Assembly (NCBI RefSeq): GCF_020177595.1
Contig: NZ_JAHTBL010000006.1
Span: forward strand, 156,536 to 220,535
Source: Cognatishimia sp. MH4019
Lineage (GTDB): Bacteria > Pseudomonadota > Alphaproteobacteria > Rhodobacterales > Rhodobacteraceae
DNA: 64,000 bases
Direction of reading: 5' to 3'
Below are positions 22,494 through 31,610 of the stretch, one piece after another. Numbering within the stretch: position 1 is the first letter of the stretch; each line of letters opens with the position of its first letter. The position numbers were made by a program, and so were the translations under genes. The notes beneath the pieces were generated by a model. That model was not told the origin of the DNA and made no database searches. It saw only the letters and a program-made list of their open reading frames with translations.

Positions 22494-24073
22494 GACAGTT
22501 GCTCGGGGGCGTAGGTGGCGAGTACGCGCCGTTCGATCATGCCGACAAGTCCGTAGCCAAGCGCGGAGAGGGCGGAGACGATGACGACCGAGCTCCATAG
22601 CATATCGTAGTCGGACAGGGATGCGGAGAGCGCCATGAGGCTGCCGATACCAGAACCCGTGGCAAGCCACTCGGCCACGGTGATCGCGAGGACAGACGCT
22701 GGTACTGCCATACGTGCAGCCGCGAAAAAGGCTGGTAGCATCGCCGGAATGCGGACGCGGATCAGGCGGGTGACGGGGCCTGCGGCGTAGCTGTCGAACA
22801 CATCCAGCACCTGTCCGGGCGTTTGGCGCAAGCCGTGCAGGCAGGCGACGAGTGTGGGAAAAAAGACCATGATCGCGACGAGGGTGATGGTTCCGGTGGC
22901 GCCGCGACCCAGCAGAAGAACGACCAACGGGGCAGTTGTGACAATAGGAACGGATCGCAGCGCGATGGCAAGTGGCATGGCCGTACTCGACAGGGCTGGT
23001 GCGAGGACCAGAACGATTGCAAGGCCCGCGCCGGCGACCAGTCCCGTGAGATAACCGGGGATTAAAAAGAGCGCCGTTTCCGAAAGAGCGCCGCCAAGCG
23101 TGGCGCGGGTTGCTGCTGCATCAGCGGCAATAAAGAGCGCGTCGAAGACCTGTGTAGGCCCTTTGGCGAAGAACGGATTTAGATTGAAGATCCACAGAGC
23201 GCTGGTCCAGATGGCGAGTGCAAGCAGCGTGACCAACACCGCATCCCACCACGCTGTTCTTTGAGTGCGGGCGGATTGGGGTGTAGCGAGTATAACGGGT
23301 GGATCGCTTAACAAGACGCGCCGCGCGAGCGACCCGATTGCGACATAGGCAAGGATGGCGACGGCAGTGGCAACGGTTGCGACGGCCCATGTCATCTCGA
23401 CATCCAAAGCGCGCAGGGCGCGGATAGTGAGGACGCCCATGCCTTTTTCGGCCCCGGTAAACTCGCCCACCATTGCGCCGAGAAAGGCGGCGGGGGCTGC
23501 GATCTGCAGGCCTGTGAAAAAGTAAGGAAGGGCGGCCATTGCCCGCACATGGATCAAGGCAGCAAAGCGTCCGCGACCATAGCTGCGCACCAGATCGAAC
23601 CAGCTGTCAGGGGCAGCGCGCAGACCTACAAGCAACGGGATGAGTGTGGTATAGTAAACGGCGAGTGCCGCCAGAATGATCTGCGGTCCGGATCCCGGCC
23701 CGAAAAAGACCCGCAGAATGGGGCCTGTGGCGACGAGCGGCAGGCAGAAAACCAGCAAGGCCAGCCCGGTCACGATGCGTTCACTGCGCGGCCAGAGCAG
23801 CGCCACCCCCGCCAAGAGCAAGGCCGCCAGATTGCCGATTAGAAATCCAGCAGCGGCATTGCCAAGCGTTGTCCAAAGCGCGCGGCCCATCAGTTGCCAT
23901 TCGCGTAGCAGGTAGCCGATCACCTCGCTGGGGGCGGCCAGCACGAAGGCGGCGGTCAGCAGATGTCCGGCCAGTTCCCATCCTGCAAGCACTATGAGAA
24001 TGCCGAGCCATGGGGTCGCCCTGGACCCGCGTAATTGCCCTGTGGCCGGGCTTTCTACGGTTAGGCTTGTCAT
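22490..24073 (-). CDS. ABC transporter permease, two BPD_transp_1 domains fused
   Basis: 527 residues, about twice the usual size, with two complete permease halves (residues about 20-260 and 280-520). Each carries an EAA-like loop: VRSYGRGRFAALIHVRAMAALPYFFTGLQIA in the first and FDSYAAGPVTRLIRVRIPAMLPAFFAAARMAVPAS in the second. The pattern is that of ThiX/SsuC-type importers for pyrimidine, sulfonate or nitrate-like ligands. One chain would thus form the whole membrane channel. It overlaps the ATPase and glycosyltransferase genes by 4 bases each. Confidence 0.92.
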   Translation of the reverse strand: MTSLTVESPATGQLRGSRATPWLGILIVLAGWELAGHLLTAAFVLAAPSEVIGYLLREWQLMGRALWTTLGNAAAGFLIGNLAALLLAGVALLWPRSERIVTGLALLVFCLPLVATGPILRVFFGPGSGPQIILAALAVYYTTLIPLLVGLRAAPDSWFDLVRSYGRGRFAALIHVRAMAALPYFFTGLQIAAPAAFLGAMVGEFTGAEKGMGVLTIRALRALDVEMTWAVATVATAVAILAYVAIGSLARRVLLSDPPVILATPQSARTQRTAWWDAVLVTLLALAIWTSALWIFNLNPFFAKGPTQVFDALFIAADAAATRATLGGALSETALFLIPGYLTGLVAGAGLAIVLVLAPALSSTAMPLAIALRSVPIVTTAPLVVLLLGRGATGTITLVAIMVFFPTLVACLHGLRQTPGQVLDVFDSYAAGPVTRLIRVRIPAMLPAFFAAARMAVPASVLAITVAEWLATGSGIGSLMALSASLSDYDMLWSSVVIVSALSALGYGLVGMIERRVLATYAPEQLS

Positions 24074-24870
24074 TGCGCGGCCAAAGGGCGGTCGGCGGCC
24101 GCCATGCCATCGGAGAGTGCTGTGAAGACCTGTTCAATCAGATCGGTCGCCGCCGTTTCGCGCACCATTTCGGCCATGCGCGGCCGGGGCAGAGCGATGT
24201 CGATATCTGCAACGATCTTTGCCGGGCGCGGGGAAAGCACGATGACGCGATCCGAGAGCAGCACGGCCTCGCTGACGGAGTGGGTCACAAGGACGGTTGT
24301 GGTGCCTTGGGCCTCCCAGATGCGGGGCAAGTCCTGGGCAAGCTGTTGGCGGGTCAGCTCATCCACAGCGCCGAACGGCTCATCCAGCAGAAGGAGGCCG
24401 GGTTTCGTCGCCAAAGCCCGCGCGATAGCGGCGCGTTGGCGCATGCCGCCCGAGAGCGCAGCAGGGCGCGTGTCTCCGAAGCCGTCCAAGCCGACCAGCG
24501 CGATTAATTGATCAATCGCAGAAGCGTCGATGGGACGGCGTGCAAGGCTCAAGGCCAGCTCGATATTCCCGCGCACGCTGCGCCAGGGCAAAAGGGAGGG
24601 GTCCTGAAAGGCGACCGACAGCCCGGCTTTGCGCAACGTCTCTGCTGGTGGCGCGCCGTCGATTTGCACCTCCCCAGAGCTGGGCGTCTCAAGCCCCGCG
24701 ATCATCCGCAGGACTGTTGATTTGCCACATCCCGACGGGCCGACCAGCGCTGTGGTCTGGCCCGCCGCAAATGTCAGATCAAGGGACTGGACGGCCTCTG
24801 TTCCGCTGTCGAAGACCTTTGCGAGGCCGGTGCAGATGACCTCAGGGGGTGGGGTTCGATCAGGCGCCAT
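24070..24870 (-). CDS. ABC transporter ATP-binding protein, ThiZ/SsuB/TauB type
   Basis: 266 residues from the ATG at 24870; a TTG at 24882 is possible. Walker A GPSGCGKST, Q-loop VAFQDPSLLPW, signature LSGGMRQRAAIARAL, Walker B LLLLDEPFGAVD and switch VLVTHSVSEA. The MAFQ(E/D)P..LLPW form is typical of nitrate/sulfonate/pyrimidine importers. It powers the fused permease downstream in the operon and overlaps the end of the binding-protein gene by about 11 bases. Confidence 0.94.
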   Translation of the reverse strand: MAPDRTPPPEVICTGLAKVFDSGTEAVQSLDLTFAAGQTTALVGPSGCGKSTVLRMIAGLETPSSGEVQIDGAPPAETLRKAGLSVAFQDPSLLPWRSVRGNIELALSLARRPIDASAIDQLIALVGLDGFGDTRPAALSGGMRQRAAIARALATKPGLLLLDEPFGAVDELTRQQLAQDLPRIWEAQGTTTVLVTHSVSEAVLLSDRVIVLSPRPAKIVADIDIALPRPRMAEMVRETAATDLIEQVFTALSDGMAAADRPLAAQ

Positions 24871-25855
24871 GGACCTCTTCAAGAATAGAGCGGTCCCAGA
24901 GGTCGGGCGTCACGTCGCGGCCCAGAAGCGCAAGGGTTTCGATATTGGCAGCGACGGTATCATCGCTCCACCAGCCAAAGCCATTGGCATCTGTCAATTC
25001 CGAGAACATGAGCGGCACCTGACGTGCGGCCTGCAATTTCTGGGTTTCCAGATCGAGGCCTGCATCAGGATACATCTGCAGCGTGAGCGCCGCAGCCGCG
25101 TCAGTATCGGTGCGATAGGCGTCCCATCCGCGAACCTCGCCTGCCATGAGTGCAACCAGTTCGGCGCGCCGATTGGCAAGGCTGTCCTCGGTCGCGATAT
25201 AGGTTTGCGAATGCACTGCGTAGCCGTGATCGGCCATCAGCATGGTCAGGTTTTCGACGTTTTGCATGGTCATGGCGACCGGCAGATCAGTTTCCCAGCA
25301 AAGCAGGCAATCGACCTCTCCAGCCAGCATGGGCTGGGCGGAGTATTGCGTTGGCACTATCTCGATCCCGTTGATGTCGACATTGTTCAGTGTGCAGAGC
25401 GCTTGCAGGACAGGCTTGTTGGCAAGGGCCATGCCGATACGTTTGCCGATGAGATCGGCGGGTTCATTGACCGGGTTTGCCGGAAGGGACGCAATGACGA
25501 AGGGGTTCTTTTGCATCGCCACCCCGAGGATCTTGAAAGGTGCACCTTGTTCGACCGCGGCGGCGGTGTAATCAGCCGCAGAGATGCCAACCAGCGCGGT
25601 GCCTGCGACGACGGGTGGCTCAACCGGGGCGTTCGGGCCACCCGGCAGAAGCGAGACGTCCAGACCAGCCTCGGACCACCAGCCGTTTTCCTTGGCGATG
25701 TAGCTTCCTGCAAATTGCGAGGAGTGCAGCCATGAAAGCTGCAGGCCTACAGCGGTTTGCGCCTGCGCGCGTCCGGGTGCAAGGCCGAGGGCGACTGTTC
25801 CGGCAGCGGCGGCTCCGGTTGCTAAAAAACTGCGTCGGGTGATGGTCAATGGCAT
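24860..25855 (-). CDS. Periplasmic binding protein, NMT1/THI5-like (thiamine-pyrimidine family)
   Basis: 331 residues with a twin-arginine signal (ITRRSFLATGAAAAGTVALG, cleavage near AQA). The mature part begins VGLQLSWLHSSQFAGSYIAKENGWWSEAGLDVSLLPGG, the NMT1/THI5 domain motif, and has VDCLLCWETDLP. Members bind formyl-aminopyrimidine or hydroxymethylpyrimidine (ThiY), nitriles or sulfonates; the ligand is not readable. A TPP riboswitch was looked for upstream (25856-25962) and not seen. First gene of the importer operon, which then continues into the glycosyltransferase. Confidence 0.9.
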   Translation of the reverse strand: MPLTITRRSFLATGAAAAGTVALGLAPGRAQAQTAVGLQLSWLHSSQFAGSYIAKENGWWSEAGLDVSLLPGGPNAPVEPPVVAGTALVGISAADYTAAAVEQGAPFKILGVAMQKNPFVIASLPANPVNEPADLIGKRIGMALANKPVLQALCTLNNVDINGIEIVPTQYSAQPMLAGEVDCLLCWETDLPVAMTMQNVENLTMLMADHGYAVHSQTYIATEDSLANRRAELVALMAGEVRGWDAYRTDTDAAAALTLQMYPDAGLDLETQKLQAARQVPLMFSELTDANGFGWWSDDTVAANIETLALLGRDVTPDLWDRSILEEVHGA

Positions 25856-25962
25856 TGGGCTATCCTTTTAACTGTCCTTAGGAATGCTAGGCGAGGGTCG
25901 GAAACTGGCAAGGGCGGGGGCCGCGTCCAATCGTCCGTTTTCGGGCAGGCGTTTTTGCGCCG

Positions 25963-26904
25963 CTATAAATTCACCCCCGATGCACGGGGTTTGAGCCGCA
26001 AGAATATCACACCCGGCAAGACCGCGACGATGAAGCACAGGCCAAAGGCCACGCTGCTGGCCAACCCGCCGCTTGCGGTTGCGCCTGCGAGAGGCAAAAG
26101 TGCGGCTGCAGCGCCTTCGCGCAATCCCCAGCCAGAGACCGAGATCGGGATCAGCATCGTGAACAGGATCAGCGGCACGAGCGCCACAATGGCGGAGAGC
26201 GGCAGCGCGACGCCAACAGCATAGGCGCAAAACGCAAAAGCCGAAAGATTGCACAGGGTCGTCCCGATGCTCAGTGCGATTTGGCCGGGCAGCACTTTGC
26301 GGTCCGCAAGGGTCTTTCGCAGAGCTGTCGAAATTGCGCTGGCACCCCGCCCGGTAACGCCCTGGAAGCGCGTAGCGGCGAGCACCAGCGGCGGTAAAAG
26401 AAGACCCGTAAGCAGCAAGGCTGCAACGACGAGCGCCAGCCAACGGGGCCAGTCCAGCCCGCCGGGAACAAGGCTTGTCGCCAGAAACCCTGCCGCCAAG
26501 GTAAGAAACATCGCGATCTGCCCGATGAGCCGTTCGATCACCACGGCTTGTCCTGACGCCAAGAGCCCTGCTTGCTCGCGCGCGCGGTAGGCGCGACCTG
26601 CATCTCCGATCATGCCGCCGGGGAGTGATTGGTTTATGACTTGCGCGAGGTAGTATTCACGGATCGCATGGCCTGTCCCAAAGGACATCCCCAGTTGCAA
26701 GGCTGTGAGCCGCCAGCGCATCGCAGACAGGATGGTTTGCAGGGTCAGCATCGCAACGGCAAGGACTAGCCACACCCAATTGGCCTGTGCAAGGCTGCGG
26801 GCGGCGGCTGGTCCATCCGCGGCACGCCAGAGCAAAGATAGAAGAAGGGCCGCGATGCTCAATTGGAGCACCGGCCATATCCAGGGCGAGAGCTTGCGGA
26901 TCAA
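25963..26904 (-). CDS. Lysylphosphatidylglycerol synthase-type flippase membrane protein
   Basis: 313 residues with seven or eight membrane segments, beginning WIWPVLQLSIAALLLSLLW. Family marks are LSAMRWRLTALQLG, YYLAQVINQSLPGGMIGDAGRAYRA and PISVSGWGLREGA (residues about 58-105 and 245-257), typical of the MprF-N-terminal/UPF0104 group that moves modified lipids across the membrane. No synthetase domain is attached. It overlaps the sulfatase-like gene by 4 bases and closes a three-gene lipid cluster. Confidence 0.88.
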   Translation of the reverse strand: MIRKLSPWIWPVLQLSIAALLLSLLWRAADGPAAARSLAQANWVWLVLAVAMLTLQTILSAMRWRLTALQLGMSFGTGHAIREYYLAQVINQSLPGGMIGDAGRAYRAREQAGLLASGQAVVIERLIGQIAMFLTLAAGFLATSLVPGGLDWPRWLALVVAALLLTGLLLPPLVLAATRFQGVTGRGASAISTALRKTLADRKVLPGQIALSIGTTLCNLSAFAFCAYAVGVALPLSAIVALVPLILFTMLIPISVSGWGLREGAAAALLPLAGATASGGLASSVAFGLCFIVAVLPGVIFLRLKPRASGVNL

Positions 26905-28547
26905 CTGCTTTCGTCCTTTGGGGGCAGGCTTGAGAACGCATCGAGTATGAGGTTGCGCATGTCGCTCATCGCGCGCGGAGAGGCCGTTTCCGTGGGCAAA
27001 AGACCGTCAGCCCAGCCCCAAGCGGCCGCACGCGCGACAAGGTGATCGGGGCCGATGAGGTGGATCGGGACGTCGGGGCGCTCATCCAGCGCGACAAAGC
27101 CTGTGGCCTGATGATCGCCGACGACAAGGATCAGAGGTGGGTCATCGGCGTGCAGAGCGATATAGTCAAAGACCACGTTGAGCGCGTAATCCACTGCTTG
27201 ACGATATTGATCGCGGACGCGGTCGCGGTCTCGCCAAACGACATCCGGCGGATCGCCTGCCTCGGCCATCGGGTTGAAGATTTCGCCTTTTCCGATGGCC
27301 TCCCAATCAACAAGTCTTGGCACGGGCAGCCATGGCGCATGAGAGGAGCCAAGGGCCATTTGGACGAAGACGGGCCTGTCGTCCTGACCGTTGCGCAGGA
27401 GGCGGTCCATGGCGGCGAAAGTGAATTGATCTGGCATCGTGACCCAATTGAACGGCAGCCCTTCATAGCCGAGATCTGCGGCGGCGAGCACGGTTTCAAA
27501 CCCCATGAATGCGGCTTCGGGCCAGTCGAGCGTGATCTGCGGCATCACGGCGGCTGTGTGAAAGCCCGAGTTCTGCGCGATGTGAAAAAGGGTCTGCCTC
27601 TCGCTGGCGAGCACTGCGCCATAGCTGGTCTGATCGGCCACCCAAAGCCCGTTGGCAAAGGTTGCATGGCTGAGCCAGCTTTGGCCGCCGCGCGTCGGGG
27701 CGCGCAGAAGGCCTGAGCGCATCTCAAGGCCGAGGTCGCGGAGCCGTGCTTCGGAGCGGGTCAGCGTTGCCCGGTGGGTTTGCGCGTAAAGCGGCGTGTC
27801 GAGGCTGGCGCGGCCATAGCTTTCCACGAAAATCACCAGTACATCGCTGTCGATGGTGTCCAATAGCCCGGTGCGACCTGCATAAGGGTCTTGTGCTGCG
27901 GCCACAGAAAAGGCGCGCAGATCGGCAAGCGTGTCACGTACCATCAATGTGCGCTCTACCCCGACGCGGGCTGTGAACGCAGCGCCGGGGATGGGGGCGG
28001 GCAGGTTCCAGCGGCCCATTGTCTGGCCAATCTCGGCCACGGCGATCGCGCCAAAAAGAATGGCCGCTCCGACCGTCAGGCCTGTATGCACACGCTCGAT
28101 TTTCAACCGCGCCCAGACGCCTGTCGCCCACCAGAGGGCAACGGCCACGAGCGCAACGGCGGCCAAGGCGGCGACGACGCCTGCGGCTGTCAGAGCGGGT
28201 CCAACGGCGCCGTTTGCCAGACGCAAACCAGCCTCGATCAGCGGCAGATCGGAAACCGGGTTGAAGCCACGGGCGAGGGCCGTGAACATTGCAAAGTCAG
28301 CGGTTTTGAGCAGGGCGATCACAAGCAATGTGCTGACAAGAGCGATGCGCAGCCATTGCGCCCACCGGCCAGAGCCCAATGCGACAAGTGCGAGCAGAAT
28401 CACTGGAAGCTCGAGCGGAAACAGCAGCAGGGCGTCCCAATTCATCGCGGCGGGGTGGTTGGGTTGGACCAGCACAAGGTGCAGGACCATCGCTGCTAAG
28501 ACCAGCCTCACCACCAGTCCTTTCACGAACGGGACCGCCGCAGCCAT
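26901..28547 (-). CDS. Membrane-anchored sulfatase/phosphoglycerol transferase-like enzyme
   Basis: 548 residues from an ATG at 28547; a GTG at 28526 overlapping the previous stop (GTGA) is a good alternative. Five membrane helices in the first 190 residues, then a periplasmic alkaline-phosphatase fold: VLVIFVESYGRASLDTPLY (metal and nucleophile region with Ser), GQSWLSHATFANGLW, SSHAPW, and LILVVGDHQATGF (metal site Asp-His). This is the LtaS/OpgB-like arrangement of phosphoglycerol or phosphoethanolamine transferases. The usual Thr nucleophile is not plain by eye. Substrate may come from the lipid made by the next gene upstream. Confidence 0.85.
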   Translation of the reverse strand: MAAAVPFVKGLVVRLVLAAMVLHLVLVQPNHPAAMNWDALLLFPLELPVILLALVALGSGRWAQWLRIALVSTLLVIALLKTADFAMFTALARGFNPVSDLPLIEAGLRLANGAVGPALTAAGVVAALAAVALVAVALWWATGVWARLKIERVHTGLTVGAAILFGAIAVAEIGQTMGRWNLPAPIPGAAFTARVGVERTLMVRDTLADLRAFSVAAAQDPYAGRTGLLDTIDSDVLVIFVESYGRASLDTPLYAQTHRATLTRSEARLRDLGLEMRSGLLRAPTRGGQSWLSHATFANGLWVADQTSYGAVLASERQTLFHIAQNSGFHTAAVMPQITLDWPEAAFMGFETVLAAADLGYEGLPFNWVTMPDQFTFAAMDRLLRNGQDDRPVFVQMALGSSHAPWLPVPRLVDWEAIGKGEIFNPMAEAGDPPDVVWRDRDRVRDQYRQAVDYALNVVFDYIALHADDPPLILVVGDHQATGFVALDERPDVPIHLIGPDHLVARAAAWGWADGLLPTETASPRAMSDMRNLILDAFSSLPPKDESS

Positions 28548-29278
28548 ACGATATCCAGGGCGAAGGACCACACCAGCGCAACTGCGACCAGCGGCACAAG
28601 AGCGATGGCGATGGTTGCGGGCAAGAGCGGGGCCTGCATCGCGATCAGGGCGGCCAGTTGGAGCACGCACACAACCTTGCGGCTGAACCGCTCTGGCAAG
28701 TCGCGTTGCATCCATGGCAAGGCATAAGACGCGGCGATGAAGGCGTATCGCGGGATGCCAAGCAGCAGGGCTGCCGCGCCAATCTCAGGCGTCAGCGCGG
28801 CATTTATGGCAAGGGTCAGAGCAAGCAGCGAGTCGACTTCGACATCGAAGCGCGCGCCGAACTCCGAGGTCAGGCCTTGCTTGCGGGCGAGCCATCCGTC
28901 AACGCCATCCAGCGACAAGGCGATAACCGCGAGGCCAAAGAATGCCCAAGATGGACCGCCCCCCGTCAGTAGATGGGCGCTTAGTGCGCAGACCAGCATC
29001 AGCCGCGCCAGCGTCACGTAATTGCACAGCCCCAGACGGTCATGGTGGTAGTCGCGCTGCAAGAACCGGCCAGCCATTGCTGCGGCCCCAGCAAACAAGA
29101 CAACCGAAAAGCCGATAGACCCCGCTGTCGTTCCGGGCAAAGCTGCGGCCAGCGCCAGAACGCCGAGCCCGCCCATAAAAGCGGCGCGCACGAAAGCGTC
29201 GGTTACGCCATGGGGCGCACCCCAAGGTAGGCGTCGGCGCGTTTTTCGAAGAAGATCTGTCTGCGTAAAAGCCATCAT
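28523..29278 (-). CDS. CDP-alcohol phosphatidyltransferase
   Basis: 251 residues with six membrane helices and the complete catalytic motif D-x2-D-G-x2-A-R-x8-G-x3-D-x3-D: SLDGVDGWLARKQG followed by GARFDVEVD (residues about 121-148). The enzyme joins a CDP-activated lipid or alcohol to an alcohol acceptor. It precedes a sulfatase-like transferase and a flippase on the same strand, so its product may be a lipid head group used by these. It is not the housekeeping PgsA or Pss by length and N-terminus, but this is a judgement. Confidence 0.9.
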   Translation of the reverse strand: MMAFTQTDLLRKTRRRLPWGAPHGVTDAFVRAAFMGGLGVLALAAALPGTTAGSIGFSVVLFAGAAAMAGRFLQRDYHHDRLGLCNYVTLARLMLVCALSAHLLTGGGPSWAFFGLAVIALSLDGVDGWLARKQGLTSEFGARFDVEVDSLLALTLAINAALTPEIGAAALLLGIPRYAFIAASYALPWMQRDLPERFSRKVVCVLQLAALIAMQAPLLPATIAIALVPLVAVALVWSFALDIVWLRRSRS

Positions 29279-29381
29279 TGAAAGATCGCGCTGACTTTGC
29301 CACTGTCAAGGAAAGATAACATAGCGCACCCGTCGCTTATATCGTCGGGCGGTGCGCCGCTTATCAAACCATGAGGGTGCA

Positions 29382-29939
29382 ATGGCAAATCCGGATACCC
29401 AATACCCAAGTCCCGCACGTTTTATACATTGGACGATGGCCGCCTTGATATTGGCCACGATTCCCGTCGGCGTTCTGATGACGCAAGAGGGGCTGGAGCG
29501 GTCTTTTCAAAACAGCCTCTATATTTTTCACAAGAACGTCGGTGTTCTGCTTCTGGTGCTGATTTTGATCCGCATCTTTTATCGTCTGACCCATAAGCCT
29601 GCGCCTCTGCCCAGCGATATTCCCGATTGGCAGCACCGTATTGCAGGGCTGTCTCATGCGGCGCTTTACGCGCTTTTGCTGATCATGCCCATCGCAGGCT
29701 ATATCCGCGTCAGATCGGGCGGCTTCCCCATTGAGGCGCTTGATGCGCTGGGGGTGCCGTCGCTGGTGCCGCGCTCGGATGCGTTGGCGGAGGTCGCCAA
29801 ATCCATCCACTACTTTGGCAGCTTTGCCATTGCGGGCTTGATCGCCATGCATATTGGCGCTGCTCTTTATCACGGCATCCTCCGCAAGGACGGCGTTTTT
29901 TCGCGCATGTGGCCACCATTCGGGGGCAGTGCCAGCTAG
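29382..29939 (+). CDS. Cytochrome b561
   Basis: 185 residues from the ATG at 29382 (GAGGGTG upstream). Four membrane helices with paired haem-ligand histidines: FIHWTMAALI, YIFHKNVGVL, SIHYFGSFA and MHIGAALYH. This di-haem protein oxidises ubiquinol and reduces periplasmic acceptors such as superoxide. It stands alone, divergent from the lipid cluster, with about 100 bases between. Confidence 0.92.
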   Translation: MANPDTQYPSPARFIHWTMAALILATIPVGVLMTQEGLERSFQNSLYIFHKNVGVLLLVLILIRIFYRLTHKPAPLPSDIPDWQHRIAGLSHAALYALLLIMPIAGYIRVRSGGFPIEALDALGVPSLVPRSDALAEVAKSIHYFGSFAIAGLIAMHIGAALYHGILRKDGVFSRMWPPFGGSAS

Positions 29940-30044
29940 CCCTGCTTGTCGTTCCGGCGTTGCGCCATACCTTCCTTGGGATTAGGAGCGCCCTTTACGC
30001 ACCTCTCTTTCAAGGTTTGCGCCTCAAGGAATTTGAACGCCACG

Positions 30045-31610
30045 ATGTCTCTGACAGAGATACATAGCACCACATCCGGCCCGCTCACCGGCCGGATCAC
30101 GCCGCTTGCGTTTTATGCAGGCGCGACAGTCTTGATGGCGTCTGCCATCGTTCTGGGCTTCGCGGCGGGTGTATCTGAATGGTCCTTTGGCGCAGTACTT
30201 GCGCTTCCCTTGATCACACTTACCGCGCTTTGGATATCCGGGGGCGCTGCGACAGGTTTGCTTGGTCTTTTGACCGCCTCGCCGCGCGCGATACCGGTTC
30301 CGGAGGCGTGGACCCCATCCGAGCGCACAGCGATCCTTGTGACGGTTTGTGGTGAAAATCCGGTGCCGATTGCAACGCATCTGCGGGCTTTGCGCAGAAG
30401 CCTCGACACCTCTGGGACCGGTGACGCGACGCAGATATTCGTCCTGTCCGATACCTCGCGCGACGATCAGATCGCGACGGAGGAGGCAGCTTTCGCACCG
30501 TTGCAGCAGGCTGGCGTGCTGCGCTATCGGCGGCGCGCAATCAACACTGGGCGTAAGCCGGGCAATATCGGCGACTGGTTTCAGACGCACAGCGATGCGT
30601 TTGGCTATATGATGGTTCTTGATGCTGACAGCCAGATGTCGGCGCACCGTATTCGCCGGATGATCTGGCAGATTGAGCGGCAACCGCGCGTCGGCCTCTT
30701 GCAAGCTGGTATTGCTTTGATCCCCGGCACGACCCGGTTTGGTCGCCATCAACGCGTGGCTTCGCGCGTATTGTCGCGCAATTTCGGGCGCGGCTTTGCG
30801 GCGTGGACCGGGGAGAGCGGGAATTACTGGGGTCACAATGCGATCATGCGAACAGCCGCTTTTCGCGACGCAGTTCTGCTTCCCACGCTTTCAGGCGCTG
30901 CCCCATTTGGCGGCGATATCCTGAGCCATGACTTCATCGAAGCCGCGTGGATGCGCCGCGCTGGTTGGGCGATTGCGCTTGATCCTGATCCCGTCGGTAG
31001 CGCGGAGAGCGCACCGCAAACCCTGGGCGAGTTTCACCGGAGAGATCGGCGCTGGTGCCAAGGCAATTTGCAGCATCTGCGCTTGCTGTTCACACCTGGT
31101 TTATGCCCGATCAGCCGCGTCCATCTGGCTGCGGGTATCCTTAGCTATCTTGCTGCGCCGCTCTGGCTGATGCTTGTGGGATTGATCGCTTCAGGCCTAG
31201 TGCCGGTGAGCGGGGTGGTGCCGCTTCTGTTGGTTGCTTTCGTGCTGATCTTGCCGAAACTCTGCGCGATGATAGATTGGCTAGGGCGTACACGGACGCT
31301 GCGCCGTCGCATGGTTGCGATGCGTGCTTTGGTCGGCGAGCTTATCGTCTCCAGCCTGATTGCGCCGCTTGTCATGGTGCGTCATGCAGGTGCCGTGGTA
31401 TCGGTTTGTCTGGGGCGCGATTGCGGTTGGAAGTCTGGTCGCGCACGTCGGTTTTATGTGCCTGACGGCCTGCCAGAGATGGCCGTTGGGGGAACGCTGA
31501 TCTTGTTGGCTTGGGCGACGACCGGGTCTGTGACCTTATGGCTTGCCCCGGTTGTAATGCCGCTTTGCGCTGCGCCGGTTATTGCGCGTGTCTTGAACGC
31601 GTCTGCGTGA
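30045..31610 (+). CDS. opgH: Glucan biosynthesis glucosyltransferase H
   Basis: 521 residues from the ATG at 30045; earlier in-frame starts at 29946 lack support. Inner-membrane GT2 enzyme that polymerises UDP-glucose to periplasmic beta-glucans. Motifs: VLSDTSRDD, MVLDADSQMSAHRI (DxD), GGDILSHDFIEAAWMRRAGW and RRDRRWCQGNLQH (the QxxRW-like element). Membrane helices lie at both ends. Shorter than E. coli OpgH (847) because the long N-terminal region is absent, as usual in Rhodobacterales. Its stop overlaps the opgG start (TGATG). Confidence 0.92.
   Translation: MSLTEIHSTTSGPLTGRITPLAFYAGATVLMASAIVLGFAAGVSEWSFGAVLALPLITLTALWISGGAATGLLGLLTASPRAIPVPEAWTPSERTAILVTVCGENPVPIATHLRALRRSLDTSGTGDATQIFVLSDTSRDDQIATEEAAFAPLQQAGVLRYRRRAINTGRKPGNIGDWFQTHSDAFGYMMVLDADSQMSAHRIRRMIWQIERQPRVGLLQAGIALIPGTTRFGRHQRVASRVLSRNFGRGFAAWTGESGNYWGHNAIMRTAAFRDAVLLPTLSGAAPFGGDILSHDFIEAAWMRRAGWAIALDPDPVGSAESAPQTLGEFHRRDRRWCQGNLQHLRLLFTPGLCPISRVHLAAGILSYLAAPLWLMLVGLIASGLVPVSGVVPLLLVAFVLILPKLCAMIDWLGRTRTLRRRMVAMRALVGELIVSSLIAPLVMVRHAGAVVSVCLGRDCGWKSGRARRFYVPDGLPEMAVGGTLILLAWATTGSVTLWLAPVVMPLCAAPVIARVLNASA

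Noticed and set aside
25856..25962. TPP riboswitch ahead of the ThiY-like binding protein.
   Set aside because: No THI-box core (CUGAGA...ACCUGA-like elements) could be seen in the 107 bases upstream.
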